A stretch of DNA of 64,000 nt from an uncultured bacterium (GTDB lineage: Bacteria > Cyanobacteriota > Vampirovibrionia > Gastranaerophilales > Gastranaerophilaceae). The notes beneath the pieces were generated by a model. That model saw nothing but the letters and a program-made list of their open reading frames with translations. It ran no database searches and was not told where the DNA came from. The translations under genes and the position numbers were made by a program. The stretch covers positions 124,001-188,000 of the forward strand of contig CASGEL010000003.1 of NCBI GenBank assembly GCA_949300485.1, in the 5' to 3' direction. Of the stretch, positions 1 to 9,136 are shown in pieces (the first letter of the stretch is position 1; the number at the start of each line of letters is the position of its first letter).

Positions 1-753
1 CATCTCATTTTTCATCTCAAACATAATTGAAATAAATTCAACACCGCTCTCATCAGATTCCCTGAAAATATAATCACCTTTACTGCCTGATTTTGCATCA
101 TTATCTTTTTCAAAATATGCTCGTTGAAATCCCGTTGCTCGCAACCTGTTAAATTCAATCTCACAGTGTTGTTCAAGACTTTCTCCGACCATTTTAGTGG
201 ATAATCTGGCCTTAAATTCTTTATAATGTGCAATTTCTTCGTCTTTAAACTTTAATTTTTCTTCATATTGTTCTTTTAAAGACTGCTCTTTTAATTGACT
301 TTCTTTTTCTCCTGTTTCGATTTGCCCGGTCAATTTGACAATCTGGTTTTCTTTTTCCGCAATCTCTTTATCTTTTTGGCTAAGCACCTTATTTACTGCA
401 AGTTCTTTATCTTTTTCGCAAGATTCAATTTTAGCCTTTAATTGTTCAATTTCTTTATCTTTTTGGCTGGCAACTTCATTGATTGCAAGTTGTTTAGCAC
501 TATTTTCAGCATCAATTTTTGATAATAATTCGGCAATTTGCAAATCTTTTTTATTTAATATGTCATTAAATTGCCCTTCCGTTTCAGCTTTTGCGAGTTT
601 TATTGCAGTATCTTTTTCACTTTCAAATTGATTTTCTCTTACTGTAATCTCTTTTTCAAATTCTTTATCACGTACCTGTTTTAAAATCGCAGCATAACCG
701 GATTCATCAACCTGAAATATTTCACCGCATTTCGGACATTTAATTTCCTGCAT
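1..753 (-). CDS. DUF2130 family coiled-coil protein, C-terminus cut by window edge
   Basis: An open frame runs from an ATG at 753 to base 1 without a stop, giving the first 251 residues. The N-terminus has a single zinc-ribbon half (KCPKCGE). Residues about 25-150 are a Lys/Glu/Gln-rich coiled coil with the repeated element SQKDKEI. From about residue 190 the sequence reads KMVGESLEQHCEIEFN, YFEKDNDAKSGSKGDY and SIMFEMKNEM, which is the conserved start of the DUF2130 domain. The family has no firmly assigned function. AGAAGG lies 9 bases before the ATG. Seen: frame and motifs. Known: family name only. The rest of the gene lies left of the window. Confidence 0.85.
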   Translation of the reverse strand, partial: MQEIKCPKCGEIFQVDESGYAAILKQVRDKEFEKEITVRENQFESEKDTAIKLAKAETEGQFNDILNKKDLQIAELLSKIDAENSAKQLAINEVASQKDKEIEQLKAKIESCEKDKELAVNKVLSQKDKEIAEKENQIVKLTGQIETGEKESQLKEQSLKEQYEEKLKFKDEEIAHYKEFKARLSTKMVGESLEQHCEIEFNRLRATGFQRAYFEKDNDAKSGSKGDYIFRESDESGVEFISIMFEMKNEM

Positions 754-784
754 AACATTAATCCTTCTATCTATAGAATATATT

Positions 785-1615
785 TTACATATCAAGAGCT
801 ATATCGAGTGTAGGAGCCTTTGCCACGATTGCGCTTGATGATATTATATCAACACCGCATTGTGCAATTTGTCTAACTGTTTCTAAATGAACATTTCCGC
901 TTGCTTCAACTATTGCTCTATGGTCAATAAGTTTAACCGCCTCTTTCATAGTTTCTAAATCCATATTATCAAGCATAATAATATCAACCCCAAGCGGTAA
1001 AGCTTCTTTAATCTGTTCAATAGTATCACATTCAAGTTCAATTTTATGAGCATGGGAAAGGTTTGCTTTAACCATTTTTATTGCATTAGTAACAGAACCA
1101 GCAACCTGAATATGGTTATCTTTAATCATTGCACAATCAGACAAATTAAATCTGTGCAAAGCGCCGCCTCCAACTTTTACAGCATACTTTTCAAAAGCTC
1201 TGAAATTTGGAGTAGTTTTTCTTGTATCCACAATTTTACATGGCAAATCACCGATAGCTTGTTGATATTTGTGAGTTTCTGTTGCAATACCGCTCATCCG
1301 CTGTATATAATTCAGTGCAACACGTTCACCTAACAGAATATATTTTCCGGGCCCTTTAATTGTTGCAAGGACATCTCCTTTTTTAATTTCATCGCCATCC
1401 TTAAATAAAAGTTTCACTTCAACTTTGCCGGATAAAATTTTAAATACAGTTCTAAAAACTTCCAGACCACAAATTATTCCTTCGCATCTGGAAACTAAAG
1501 AAGCTACAAAAATTTCATCTTCACAAACAATACTTTCTGTTGTAACATCTCCAAACCCTATATCTTCCATCAAAGCTGATTTAACATGATCCTCTACATA
1601 AAAATCAATTAACAA
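785..1615 (-). CDS. nadC: Nicotinate-nucleotide pyrophosphorylase (carboxylating)
   Basis: Quinolinate phosphoribosyltransferase converts quinolinate and PRPP to nicotinate mononucleotide, CO2 and PPi in de novo NAD synthesis in the cytoplasm. At 276 aa it has normal length. Family signatures are visible: EDIGFGDVTTESI near the N-terminus, ERVALNYIQRMSGIAT, the PRPP/quinolinate-binding stretch DTRKTTPNFR, KVGGGALHRFNLSDC and IKDNHI, and the C-terminal VEASGNVHLETV barrel strand. The start overlaps the end of nadB by 11 bases, so the two are co-transcribed and probably translationally coupled. No nadA is in the window, so quinolinate synthase must be encoded elsewhere. Confidence 0.97.
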   Translation of the reverse strand: MLIDFYVEDHVKSALMEDIGFGDVTTESIVCEDEIFVASLVSRCEGIICGLEVFRTVFKILSGKVEVKLLFKDGDEIKKGDVLATIKGPGKYILLGERVALNYIQRMSGIATETHKYQQAIGDLPCKIVDTRKTTPNFRAFEKYAVKVGGGALHRFNLSDCAMIKDNHIQVAGSVTNAIKMVKANLSHAHKIELECDTIEQIKEALPLGVDIIMLDNMDLETMKEAVKLIDHRAIVEASGNVHLETVRQIAQCGVDIISSSAIVAKAPTLDIALDM

Positions 1616-3224
1616 AATTTATTTCTCCTTTACTTTTAACAATCAAACTATGAAAACCCTTCTCATTTGTCTGTAAATAATCAGTACGATAATGGGCACC
1701 GCGTGACTCTTTTCTGTTTAACGCAGAATTGATAATTAATCTTGCTGTGACAAGCATATTTCTTAATTCATACTCTTCTTTTGAGAGGCATTTATATTTT
1801 CTGTTGAATTTTGAACAAATTTTATTCAAACCTTCTAATGCTTTATTTAAAGATTCTTCACTGCGATAAATCCCGACATTTTCCCACATAAGTGCTTTTA
1901 GTTCGGACTTTAATTGATTTACATCAACAGGAATTCCACACTCTTCATTTTCATATCTTGCAATAATATCTTCAAAATTATCATCATGCTTTATACTAAC
2001 TTCGTCAGAATTTATATTAATACCAACATTATACGCACAAACAACACATTCTAACAGTGAATTACTTGCAAGTCTGTTAGCACCATGTAAACCGGTTGAA
2101 GAAACTTCTCCTATCGCATAAAGATTTTTAATGGACGTTTCACCGTTGAGGTTTGTCTTAACCCCGCCCATAAAATAATGAGCAGCAGGCGCAACAGGAA
2201 TATAATCAGTTGTAATATCAATACCGTATTTTTTACAAACAAATGCTATTGTAGGAAATCTTTTTAACAATTTATCTTTTCCTATAACAGTTGCATTAAG
2301 ATAAACATTAGGAGCATTCAAATTTTTCATTTCCGAAAAAATTGAACGAGCAACAATATCACGAGGAGCCAGCTCTTTTCTGAAATCATATTTTGCCATA
2401 AATTCTTCACCGGTCTTATAGCACAGCTTTCCACCCTCGCCTCTGACAGCCTCACTAATTAAAAATCTGTTATGAGACTTTTCATTATCAATCGCCAAAG
2501 CAGTCGGATGAAACTGTACAAATTCCATATCCTGCAAAAGCGCACCCGCATTATAACAAATTGCTAAACCATCACCGGTTGCTCCGGCAGGATTTGTCGT
2601 ATATTTATATAACTGACCTACTCCGCCTGTCGCCATTATCACGTATTTTGAATATATAACTTCATACTCAGAAGTATCACTATGAAAAGCTACCAGTCCT
2701 GAACAGCTTTTAGACTCTTTATCAACCAATAAATCAACAGTTGATGTATTTTCATAAATAATAATATTCTTATTATTTTGAACGGCTTTACACAAGGCTA
2801 TTTCCATTTCCCGTCCCGTTGCATCTCCGCCTGAATGAAGAATTCTTCTGACACTATGTGCAGCTTCCCTTGTCAAAGTAAAATTACCATTTTCATCCCT
2901 GTCAAATTCAACTCCGAACTTTAGCAAATCTCTTACGACTCTATCGGAATTTTCACTGATAAATCTTACCGTATCAGCTTCACTGAGTCCAGCTCCGGCT
3001 TTTAAAGTATCATTAACATGGGAGTCTACCGAATCAATTTTATTATCTTTCAATACAGCAACCATCCCGCCTTGTGCATAATACGAATTACTTTCTTCTA
3101 ATTTTGATTTAGTAATAAGTAAAACTTTACCGGGCAAACCAATTTGCTGTTCAATTTTTAAAGCCGCATATAAACCTGAAATACCGCTGCCAACAATAAC
3201 CGCTGAAAATTCGGAGTGTTTCAT
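1605..3224 (-). CDS. nadB: L-aspartate oxidase
   Basis: FAD enzyme that oxidises L-aspartate to iminoaspartate, the first step of de novo NAD synthesis. It feeds quinolinate synthase and then the adjacent nadC. At 539 aa it matches the family. Visible are the N-terminal dinucleotide-binding GSGISGLYAAL, the YYAQGGMVAV segment, HSGGDATGREME, QFHPTAL, the active-site region EAVRGEGG, PAAHYFMGGVKTN and the second FAD contact GLHGANRLASNSLLE. The C-terminal helical domain (about 420-539) is present and ends with the family-like RGAHYRTDY. First gene of a nadB-nadC operon; GGGG precedes the ATG. Confidence 0.97.
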   Translation of the reverse strand: MKHSEFSAVIVGSGISGLYAALKIEQQIGLPGKVLLITKSKLEESNSYYAQGGMVAVLKDNKIDSVDSHVNDTLKAGAGLSEADTVRFISENSDRVVRDLLKFGVEFDRDENGNFTLTREAAHSVRRILHSGGDATGREMEIALCKAVQNNKNIIIYENTSTVDLLVDKESKSCSGLVAFHSDTSEYEVIYSKYVIMATGGVGQLYKYTTNPAGATGDGLAICYNAGALLQDMEFVQFHPTALAIDNEKSHNRFLISEAVRGEGGKLCYKTGEEFMAKYDFRKELAPRDIVARSIFSEMKNLNAPNVYLNATVIGKDKLLKRFPTIAFVCKKYGIDITTDYIPVAPAAHYFMGGVKTNLNGETSIKNLYAIGEVSSTGLHGANRLASNSLLECVVCAYNVGININSDEVSIKHDDNFEDIIARYENEECGIPVDVNQLKSELKALMWENVGIYRSEESLNKALEGLNKICSKFNRKYKCLSKEEYELRNMLVTARLIINSALNRKESRGAHYRTDYLQTNEKGFHSLIVKSKGEINFVN

Positions 3225-3391
3225 AAAATTATATCCCCGTATTCTGTATCCTCATCATACTATAACAAACAGACTTTTTTAGCTATATATCCTGCTGCAA
3301 AATTTTATAAAAAGAAATAAAATTCAAACTCAAATTTATACACAAAAACAGCACATTAAAATAATATCCCGAAAATTTAAACATAAAACAG

Positions 3392-3420
3392 TTACTTTAG
3401 GCTGATACACTCAATATAAT
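3392..3420 (+). promoter_or_regulatory. Candidate sigma-70 promoter for the response regulator
   Basis: A perfect TATAAT at 3415-3420 is preceded by TTACTT at 3392-3397 with a 17-base spacer. The ATG of the response regulator is 27 bases further on, with AAGGAG between. The -35 match is poor, so the call rests on the -10 and the spacing. Confidence 0.5.
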
Positions 3421-3446
3421 AAAAATAACCCATAAGGAGTACAAAC

Positions 3447-4115
3447 ATGATGAATTCCTCAATAAAATTACTTCTTGTAGAAGACCACAAACTAATGCGA
3501 GTCGGTCTAAAGTCACTTTTTGAAGAACAAGATGGATTAGAAGTAACGTCAGAAGCGAATAACGGCAGAGATGCTATTGAAAAATTCAAAACCACACATC
3601 CTGATGTAACATTGATGGATATCGGTTTGCCAGATATTTCAGGAATAGAGGCTACAAAAAAAATTCTTGAGTTAAATACAAATGCAAAAGTAATTATATT
3701 AACATCACATCTCAGCGAACAAGAAGTATTGGAATCACTTCAATCAGGAGCATGCGCTTATGTAATGAAAGATATAAATACAGACATTTTAAAAATGATA
3801 ATACAAACAATAAAAGACGGAGCAATGTGGATAGACCCGCTGGCTGTACCAATTTTACGTGATAAAAACTGTGGAATCGTTCCTCAGCGTCAAATGTCAC
3901 GCGCAATGTTCAGAGAACAACATTCAAATCTTACCCAGCGAGAATATGAAGTGCTTAAACTGGTTGTTGAAGGAAAATCCAATAATGAAATAGCAGAAGC
4001 GTTAACAATATCCTCACACACAGCAAAAGCTCACGTCTGTAATATTATTCAAAAACTGCTGGTTGATGACAGAACACAAGCTGCAGTAAAAGCATTGAAA
4101 GAAGGACTTGTCTAA
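3447..4115 (+). CDS. Two-component response regulator, NarL/FixJ type
   Basis: Receiver domain (residues about 6-122) with acidic pocket ED at 12-13, phosphoacceptor Asp58 in LMDIG, the conserved Thr/Ser in ILTS and Lys in MKD. A LuxR-type helix-turn-helix follows at about 160-215 (LTQREYEVLKLVVEGKSNNE, then SSHTAKAHVCNIIQKL). The wording of this DNA-binding domain resembles cyanobacterial response regulators, which supports a Cyanobacteriota/Melainabacteria host. No histidine kinase is nearby, so the partner and regulon are unknown. ATGATG start; AAGGAG lies 7 bases before the first ATG. It is a single gene between divergent and convergent neighbours. Confidence 0.93.
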   Translation: MMNSSIKLLLVEDHKLMRVGLKSLFEEQDGLEVTSEANNGRDAIEKFKTTHPDVTLMDIGLPDISGIEATKKILELNTNAKVIILTSHLSEQEVLESLQSGACAYVMKDINTDILKMIIQTIKDGAMWIDPLAVPILRDKNCGIVPQRQMSRAMFREQHSNLTQREYEVLKLVVEGKSNNEIAEALTISSHTAKAHVCNIIQKLLVDDRTQAAVKALKEGLV

Positions 4116-4130
4116 AATTATGCCACACTA

Positions 4131-4157
4131 AAGGGAACCGGAAAGACCGATTCCCTT
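4131..4157. terminator. Stem-loop between convergent genes
   Basis: AAGGGAA pairs with TTCCCTT, continued by CGG/CCG across a one-base mismatch, with loop AAAGA. It lies 15 bases past the response regulator stop and before the end of the convergent 4194-4499 gene. There is no uridine run on either strand, so it may be a weak or Rho-assisted terminator. Confidence 0.5.
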
Positions 4158-4193
4158 GATCTACTTGCGACCCAAAATCTCATACTTCCAAAA

Positions 4194-4499
4194 TTAAGCC
4201 GCATTTTCAGCACGTATAAATCTCAACACATTACATGCAACCGTTGATTGGACACTACTGTCTGAATCCTTTAAATACTCAAAGGCCATGAATAAAAATC
4301 TGTTTTTGTCATACCAACGGCGCATGTGATAACTTCTTATACGATCCAAATAAATTTGTTTGTTAGGTTCATAACCTGCCAACCTCAATTCCTTAAGCAT
4401 AACCTTGGCATAACGGGTTCTATCCTCTTCCTTGGCAAGTTCAATTTTACTGATAACAATGCAAACATCAGGAGATAATTCATACCAACGTTTTCCCAT
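4194..4499 (-). CDS. Conserved-looking hypothetical protein, 101 aa
   Basis: I do not recognise this protein. It is mostly helical, with many Arg/Tyr/Trp residues in the middle (RIRSYHMRRWYDKNRFLF) and a C-terminal half that reads like one or two ARM/TPR-like helices. There is no signal peptide, membrane segment or Cys pair. It stands alone between the convergent response regulator and the nusA terminator. GGAGGATAA lies just before the ATG at 4499, which supports the start. Confidence 0.7.
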   Translation of the reverse strand: MGKRWYELSPDVCIVISKIELAKEEDRTRYAKVMLKELRLAGYEPNKQIYLDRIRSYHMRRWYDKNRFLFMAFEYLKDSDSSVQSTVACNVLRFIRAENAA

Positions 4500-4603
4500 T
4501 TATCCTCCGCATATAGGGTATATCTCTCATATATATTATAAGATATCTTTTTAAAAATTTAAAGTCTAATACTTTAGAATTAATACATTACTTAATAAAA
4601 TAA

Positions 4604-4630
4604 CAGAAGCCCTTGTCAATAGAGCTTCTG
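4604..4630 (-). terminator. Rho-independent terminator after nusA
   Basis: CAGAAGC/GCTTCTG 7-bp stem with a 13-base loop. On the minus strand it is followed by the T-rich tail TTATTTTATT. It sits 27 bases after the nusA stop and would end the rimP-nusA transcript. Confidence 0.65.
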
Positions 4631-4656
4631 CCATATTTGTATAATTCTAACATTAA

Positions 4657-5913
4657 TTATTCTTCAGTTTCAGCTTCTTCAGAAACACTGCCGTCTTCTA
4701 TATCGCTTTCATCAATAGCCTGCTGATTCATTTCTTCTTCAATTTCTTCTTGCAATTCTTCTGAATCAACTACGCTATCAAGAGCGGCATCATCATCAGC
4801 TTCCTGTTCTTCTTCGTATTCATAGTTATTAACATTTTGACTTTCAGCTTGTTCCATTTGAGAAACGGATTTAATATCTATTTTCCAACCTGTCAATTTG
4901 TGAGCCAATCTTACATTTTGACCTTCACGTCCGATTGCCAGACTTAGTTGATCATCCGGAACAACCACTAATGCTTCATGAGCATACTCATCATCAGCCA
5001 TAATATCAACAGATACTACTCTTGCCGGAGACAAGGCATTTACTATATATTCAACAGGATCTTCCGAATATCTTACAATATCAATTTTTTCATTTTTCAA
5101 TTCGCCGACAATAGTTTGAATTCTGCTTCCTCTAGGTCCGATACAAGCGCCTACCGAATCAACTTCAGGATCGTTTGACCAAACCGCAATTTTTGTTCTG
5201 TAACCAGCTTCACGTGAAATTGATTTAATTTCTACAATACCGTCTTCAATTTCAGGAACTTCAAGTTCAAATAATTCTCTGACAATTTCAGCATGAGCGT
5301 GAGATACAATAACTTGCGGAAGTCTTGTCGTTTCTTTAACATTCAGCACAAATACTCTGATTCTGTTACCCGGTTTATAATATTCACCTGGAATTTGCTC
5401 TTTTCTCGGCATTATAGCATCAGTTTTTCCGATATTAACAATAACATTTCTTCTGTCATCAACTTTCTGGATAATACCTGTGATAAGAGTGCCTTTTTTA
5501 TCAAGAAATTCATTTAAAACAAGGTTTCTTTCAGCCTCTCTGATACGTTGGGTCAAAACCTGATTTGCAGCCTGAGCAGCAATTCTTCCGAATTGTTCAG
5601 GTGTAACTTCCAATTTAACTTCATCACCGATTTCAACATCTTCATCAATTTCTTTTGCTTCAGCTAAAGAAATTTCGTTATCAGGATCTTCTACACTATC
5701 AACAACTGTTTTACCTTTAAAGATACCTATTTCACCTGACTGTTCATCCAAAAATGCTTCAACATTTTCAACATCTTTAATTCTTAAATGTTTTTTATAA
5801 GCAGCAACCATAGCATCACACAAAGATGAAATAACTACTTCTTTTGAAATGCCCTTTTCTCTTTCTAATTCTTCGAAAACTTCATTTAAGTTTCCTGCTC
5901 CGATTTTAATCAT
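4657..5913 (-). CDS. nusA: Transcription termination/antitermination factor NusA
   Basis: Binds RNA polymerase and nascent RNA and controls pausing, termination and antitermination. At 418 aa it is a short NusA. It has the N-terminal RNAP-binding domain (1-135, ending RIREAERNLV), an S1 domain (about 136-205, KKGTLITGIIQKVD), KH1 (about 230-285, including DPEVDSVGACIGPRGSRIQ) and KH2 (about 300-345, ending VPDDQLSLAIGREGQNVRLA). The tail after about 365 is very acidic, with runs of Glu/Asp, and has no E. coli-type AR repeats. It follows rimP by 34 bases, the usual rimP-nusA order. infB is not seen: downstream the transcript ends at a terminator. Confidence 0.97.
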   Translation of the reverse strand: MIKIGAGNLNEVFEELEREKGISKEVVISSLCDAMVAAYKKHLRIKDVENVEAFLDEQSGEIGIFKGKTVVDSVEDPDNEISLAEAKEIDEDVEIGDEVKLEVTPEQFGRIAAQAANQVLTQRIREAERNLVLNEFLDKKGTLITGIIQKVDDRRNVIVNIGKTDAIMPRKEQIPGEYYKPGNRIRVFVLNVKETTRLPQVIVSHAHAEIVRELFELEVPEIEDGIVEIKSISREAGYRTKIAVWSNDPEVDSVGACIGPRGSRIQTIVGELKNEKIDIVRYSEDPVEYIVNALSPARVVSVDIMADDEYAHEALVVVPDDQLSLAIGREGQNVRLAHKLTGWKIDIKSVSQMEQAESQNVNNYEYEEEQEADDDAALDSVVDSEELQEEIEEEMNQQAIDESDIEDGSVSEEAETEE

Positions 5914-5947
5914 TTTGTTATCCTTTCATTTATAGTTAATTAAGTTT

Positions 5948-6430
5948 TTAATCAATGTATAATTTTGCAGATTGAATATTCTCTTTTGGAATTTGCAATT
6001 CACACCCGTCATCAAATCTGAAAAATGTTAAACCTTCATTATAATCATAATCAATAATTTCACCTTTAAATATTTTTTCGGTTTCGCCAATCAATGGCTC
6101 TTTGAGTTTCAAACTTATTCTTTTCCCCTTGAAAATTATAAATTCTTTTTCAGATTTAAATTTTCTTTCTAAACCGGGCGAAGACACCTCAAGGTAATAT
6201 TTAACAGGAATAAGCTCATCCAAAAACCCTTCTAGACTTCTAGTAACATTCTCGCAATCATCAAGCGTAATATTGCGTTCTTTGGAATATAAAAATATTC
6301 TCAAATACCAACGGTGGTTCTCTTTTGAAAAATCTATTTCAATAGGTATAAGGTTATAACGCATAGCGGTATTTTCGATTAACGGAGTAATCGCATTTAA
6401 CACTTCCAATCTGTTCACATCTTGTTTCAT
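5948..6430 (-). CDS. rimP: Ribosome maturation factor RimP
   Basis: Small-subunit assembly factor. The frame can be extended to 6574, but I place the start at the ATG at 6430 (160 aa). The protein then begins MKQDVNRLEVLN and has family length, AAAGG lies about 10 bases upstream, and the upstream part of the longer frame would have to contain the strong stem-loop at 6456-6486. RimP features seen are an N-terminal domain ending at LVTRSLEGFLDE-like helices, the signature YYLEVSSPGLERKF, and a C-terminal SH3-like barrel (KGEIIDYD, LQIPKENIQSAKL). Co-transcribed with nusA. Confidence 0.92.
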   Translation of the reverse strand: MKQDVNRLEVLNAITPLIENTAMRYNLIPIEIDFSKENHRWYLRIFLYSKERNITLDDCENVTRSLEGFLDELIPVKYYLEVSSPGLERKFKSEKEFIIFKGKRISLKLKEPLIGETEKIFKGEIIDYDYNEGLTFFRFDDGCELQIPKENIQSAKLYID

Positions 6431-6455
6431 CGGTCTAACCTTTCCCTCTTTCGTG

Positions 6456-6486
6456 AAAAAAAGAACGGGGTAACCGTTCTTTTTTT
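6456..6486 (-). terminator. Perfect 13-bp hairpin with U-tract in the rimP-nusA leader
   Basis: Seven A, then GAACGG, loop GGTAA, then CCGTTC and seven T. It is symmetrical, so it can terminate in either direction. It lies 26 bases before the rimP ATG and 75 bases after the end of the coiled-coil gene. It could terminate that gene, or act as an attenuator in the rimP-nusA leader, because a candidate promoter lies upstream of it. Confidence 0.8.
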
Positions 6487-6513
6487 CATCTGCAATACTG
6501 CTTTGTTGATAAT

Positions 6514-6542
6514 ATTTTAATATAGTTCTTATTAAATGTAAA
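6514..6542 (-). promoter_or_regulatory. Candidate rimP-nusA promoter
   Basis: On the minus strand TTTACA (6542-6537) and TAAAAT (6519-6514) are separated by 17 bases. A transcript would start near 6506 and pass through the 6456-6486 hairpin before rimP. Confidence 0.5.
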
Positions 6543-6560
6543 GTGTTTGTAAATATTTGG

Positions 6561-8309
6561 TTAAGAACCGACACCTTGCGCCTGTTTATATTCTTCCTCT
6601 GAAATTAGCTGGTTATCCCTATAATATACTTCATTACCAGCAGGTGTTGTTATGTGTCTGTATTTTTGACCACCCACAGTAAAGTCAACAGAACCTTTTT
6701 CTAATTGTTCTTTAATATATTGAGTTTCATTTACAGCTGAAGAATAGCTGTTACGTTTTTGAAGATTTTCTTGGACATCTTCATTTGTATTTCCAATTTT
6801 TTTAGATAAACGTCTTTCTCTAAATGTATTTACACCATCATCATAATTTATCTCATTATTTCTTGCTTCATTTTTATCTATACCTTTCTGAGCTTTTGCA
6901 TCATATTTCTCATATTTATCAATTTCCTTTTCTTCTAATTCAGTCAAGCGTTCTTGCTGCTTTTCAATAGCCTTTGTCAAGTCCTTAACCATTTCTGTAT
7001 GCTCTTTACATTTCTCGATTATACTGTCATTAGAGTCAAAAATTATTTGAGCCTGCTGATATGTTTCTTGAGCTGCATTGTAACTATCTTGAGCTTTTCC
7101 TAAATCTTCTTTAGCTTTATCAACTTGTTTCTGAGCAACTTTTAATTTGTCTTCTGCAGCATCAACAGCCTCTTTCTTATCACCAAGATTTTTATATGCA
7201 TCTTCTTTAGCTTTTAATGCTTTATCTTCAGCTTCAGCAGCCTGCTCCATCTTTTCTTTTGCCTGAGCTTCTGCCTGTTTAGCTTGTTCTAGTTGTGTTT
7301 CCGCATTTTCAACTGCAGCTTTTGCCTGTTCATGAGCCGGGTTTTTAACCTTAACACCATTTCCAGCATCAATATATTCTTGAGTTGCTTTTAATGTTGC
7401 TTTTGCTGAATCCAAGCTTGTTTGAGCCCGAGCCGTAGTACTTTGTGCGGTTTGATAATTTGCTTTAGCTGTAGTATGAGCATCATGAGCCTGAGTATAA
7501 GCACTAACAGCTTTACCATATTCTGCATCAGCTTTTGAAACAGCATTCAAACAATTATTTCTATTTCCTTCAGTCGCTTCAACTGTTCTATTTGCAGTAC
7601 CTAAAGCACTTTTTGTTGATGTAACATTATTTCCAGCTTCTCCTACTGCTTCTTTATATCCAGTAACTTTACTTTCTGCTTGAGATTGTAAGCTTGAATA
7701 TACGGAAGTCTGCGAATTAAGTGTTGCCAACTGACCATTAGCCTCACTAAGTGCTGACCTTAATGTTGTTGAATCTGTAGCTCCTTCCATATTGGAAATA
7801 TAACTTGCTACACCTGAAGAAGAACTTATTCCGGAACCAGTACCGGTTAATAAGGCAGCATCCAGCTTTTGAGAATTTGTCTGTACAGAATCTCCGCCTT
7901 TTAATTTATCAAATACACCAAATTCATTCAATAGTGAGAATGTACCATTTAATACTTGACCAATAATCTGTCCAGTAGCATAGGCATTACTACCGTTATT
8001 GATAGTAAATGTAGTTTTATCCGTAGTTACAGACGGTCCAACATATGTCCTTTGAGGAGTAAATGAGCCGTTTAAAGCTCTGCGTGCTCCGTTATAATTA
8101 ACTTGATTTAATCCTTTAGAAACATTTTGACCAGCAACCCACCCAACCTTGTTACTTTTCCTAAATGAGAAAGTTGACGTACTATTTGCAGCAGAAGCAT
8201 TAGCCAAATTTCTAGTGGCCTGAGAAGACACACCTGAAGTTTTACGGTTACTTCCAAAAGAACCGCTCACGCCAGGTCTATTTAAGCTTCTTTTTAACTC
8301 AATTGACAT
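6561..8309 (-). CDS. Long Ala/Lys/Glu-rich coiled-coil protein, 582 aa, unknown function
   Basis: The N-terminal 100 residues are Ser/Asn/Arg-rich and low in complexity. About 150-480 is a nearly continuous coiled coil, rich in Ala, Gln and Lys (for example AQAKEKMEQAAEAEDKALKA), and the last 30 residues form a small distinct end (YRHITTPAGNEVYYRD). There is no signal peptide or transmembrane segment. The style resembles large structural or surface-associated coiled-coil proteins of Melainabacteria, but I can name no family. A TATAAT on the minus strand at 8405-8400 may be its -10 box; no good -35 is visible. It is followed by the rimP leader hairpin. Confidence 0.8.
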   Translation of the reverse strand: MSIELKRSLNRPGVSGSFGSNRKTSGVSSQATRNLANASAANSTSTFSFRKSNKVGWVAGQNVSKGLNQVNYNGARRALNGSFTPQRTYVGPSVTTDKTTFTINNGSNAYATGQIIGQVLNGTFSLLNEFGVFDKLKGGDSVQTNSQKLDAALLTGTGSGISSSSGVASYISNMEGATDSTTLRSALSEANGQLATLNSQTSVYSSLQSQAESKVTGYKEAVGEAGNNVTSTKSALGTANRTVEATEGNRNNCLNAVSKADAEYGKAVSAYTQAHDAHTTAKANYQTAQSTTARAQTSLDSAKATLKATQEYIDAGNGVKVKNPAHEQAKAAVENAETQLEQAKQAEAQAKEKMEQAAEAEDKALKAKEDAYKNLGDKKEAVDAAEDKLKVAQKQVDKAKEDLGKAQDSYNAAQETYQQAQIIFDSNDSIIEKCKEHTEMVKDLTKAIEKQQERLTELEEKEIDKYEKYDAKAQKGIDKNEARNNEINYDDGVNTFRERRLSKKIGNTNEDVQENLQKRNSYSSAVNETQYIKEQLEKGSVDFTVGGQKYRHITTPAGNEVYYRDNQLISEEEYKQAQGVGS

Positions 8310-8489
8310 AATTGCTCTCTCATTTTTTATTCTTAAATATATAAAAACATGTAGAAATGCCCGATTTCACATGCTTTTGGCTTTGTTACATTTGTTTACA
8401 TTATATTTTTTGGGTAACTAATAAAATTCTTTCTTGAAATTCGCCACAACAAAATTGCACCTAAAAAACACAGCCTCAAAGATAGATAA

Positions 8490-8998
8490 AACCTTGTAAT
8501 AGACCTATTGTAGGGAAGTATGGTGAACCAAAAAGTACACAAGTTCATAATGGAATTGATATTGCTGTGCCCGTTGGAACTCCAATAAGGGTGACCGTAG
8601 ATTATTCGAAATGAAAAGGCTGACTGTTATGAAAATTTGGTTGTAATTGACCATGGTAACATAAACGGTGTCAAAATAACAAATGAGTATGGCCATTTGT
8701 CTTCTTTGAGTATTAAAACCAGACAAAAAGTTAAAAAGGAAAAAACTGCGACATCAAATCGAAATTTAATTGATGACGCAAATCTTGTTATCGAACTGTC
8801 AAAAGATGCATATTCATTGTTTTTAAGCCAAACACCCAAAGAAAAAGCGGAACTGATGAAATTATTAACAATCGAACTTTTATTCGACGGCGAAAAACTA
8901 ATAATAACACCGCATTCCGCATTTTCTGCTTTATTAAATTTAAGAAAATGTCATAAACTGGAGAGGGCGGACACGTGAGCAAGAGGCTCCATATAACT
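8490..8998 (+). pseudogene. Scar: decayed M23 peptidase joined to the end of a serine recombinase
   Basis: The first part (8490-8612) reads KYGEPKSTQVHNGIDIAVPV, with the M23 metal-binding HxGxD, then hits a stop. After a frame change, 8613-8710 reads LVVIDHGN and YGHLSSLSI, the next conserved M23 segments, but without the N-terminal half of a peptidase. From about 8711 the same frame changes character to NLVIELSKDAYSLFLSQTPK and ends LLNLRKCHK, which looks like the C-terminal region of a large serine recombinase. The frame shifts once more near 8970. An open frame of 113 codons (8637-8978) spans the junction but is chimeric and probably not a working gene. Confidence 0.65.
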
Positions 8999-9136
8999 TC
9001 CTTGTTTTTTGCTTATTTTCAGGGAAAATAAATAAAATAACAGAGAATTTAATATTTTTAATTTTCTCAACACTACATATTACAAGCTTTTATAAGCAAA
9101 TTCCCTGCAACATAAAACAGGGAATTAACAGGGAAT

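Noticed and set aside
335-631. Plus-strand open frame of 98 codons, hydrophobic and Ser/Phe-rich
   Set aside because: It is the antisense shadow of the DUF2130 coiled-coil gene, whose Lys/Glu codons read as Phe/Leu/Ser on the other strand.
6431-6574. Extension of rimP to the ATG at 6574
   Set aside because: The added 48 residues do not look like RimP, the strong hairpin lies inside it, and a good start exists at 6430.
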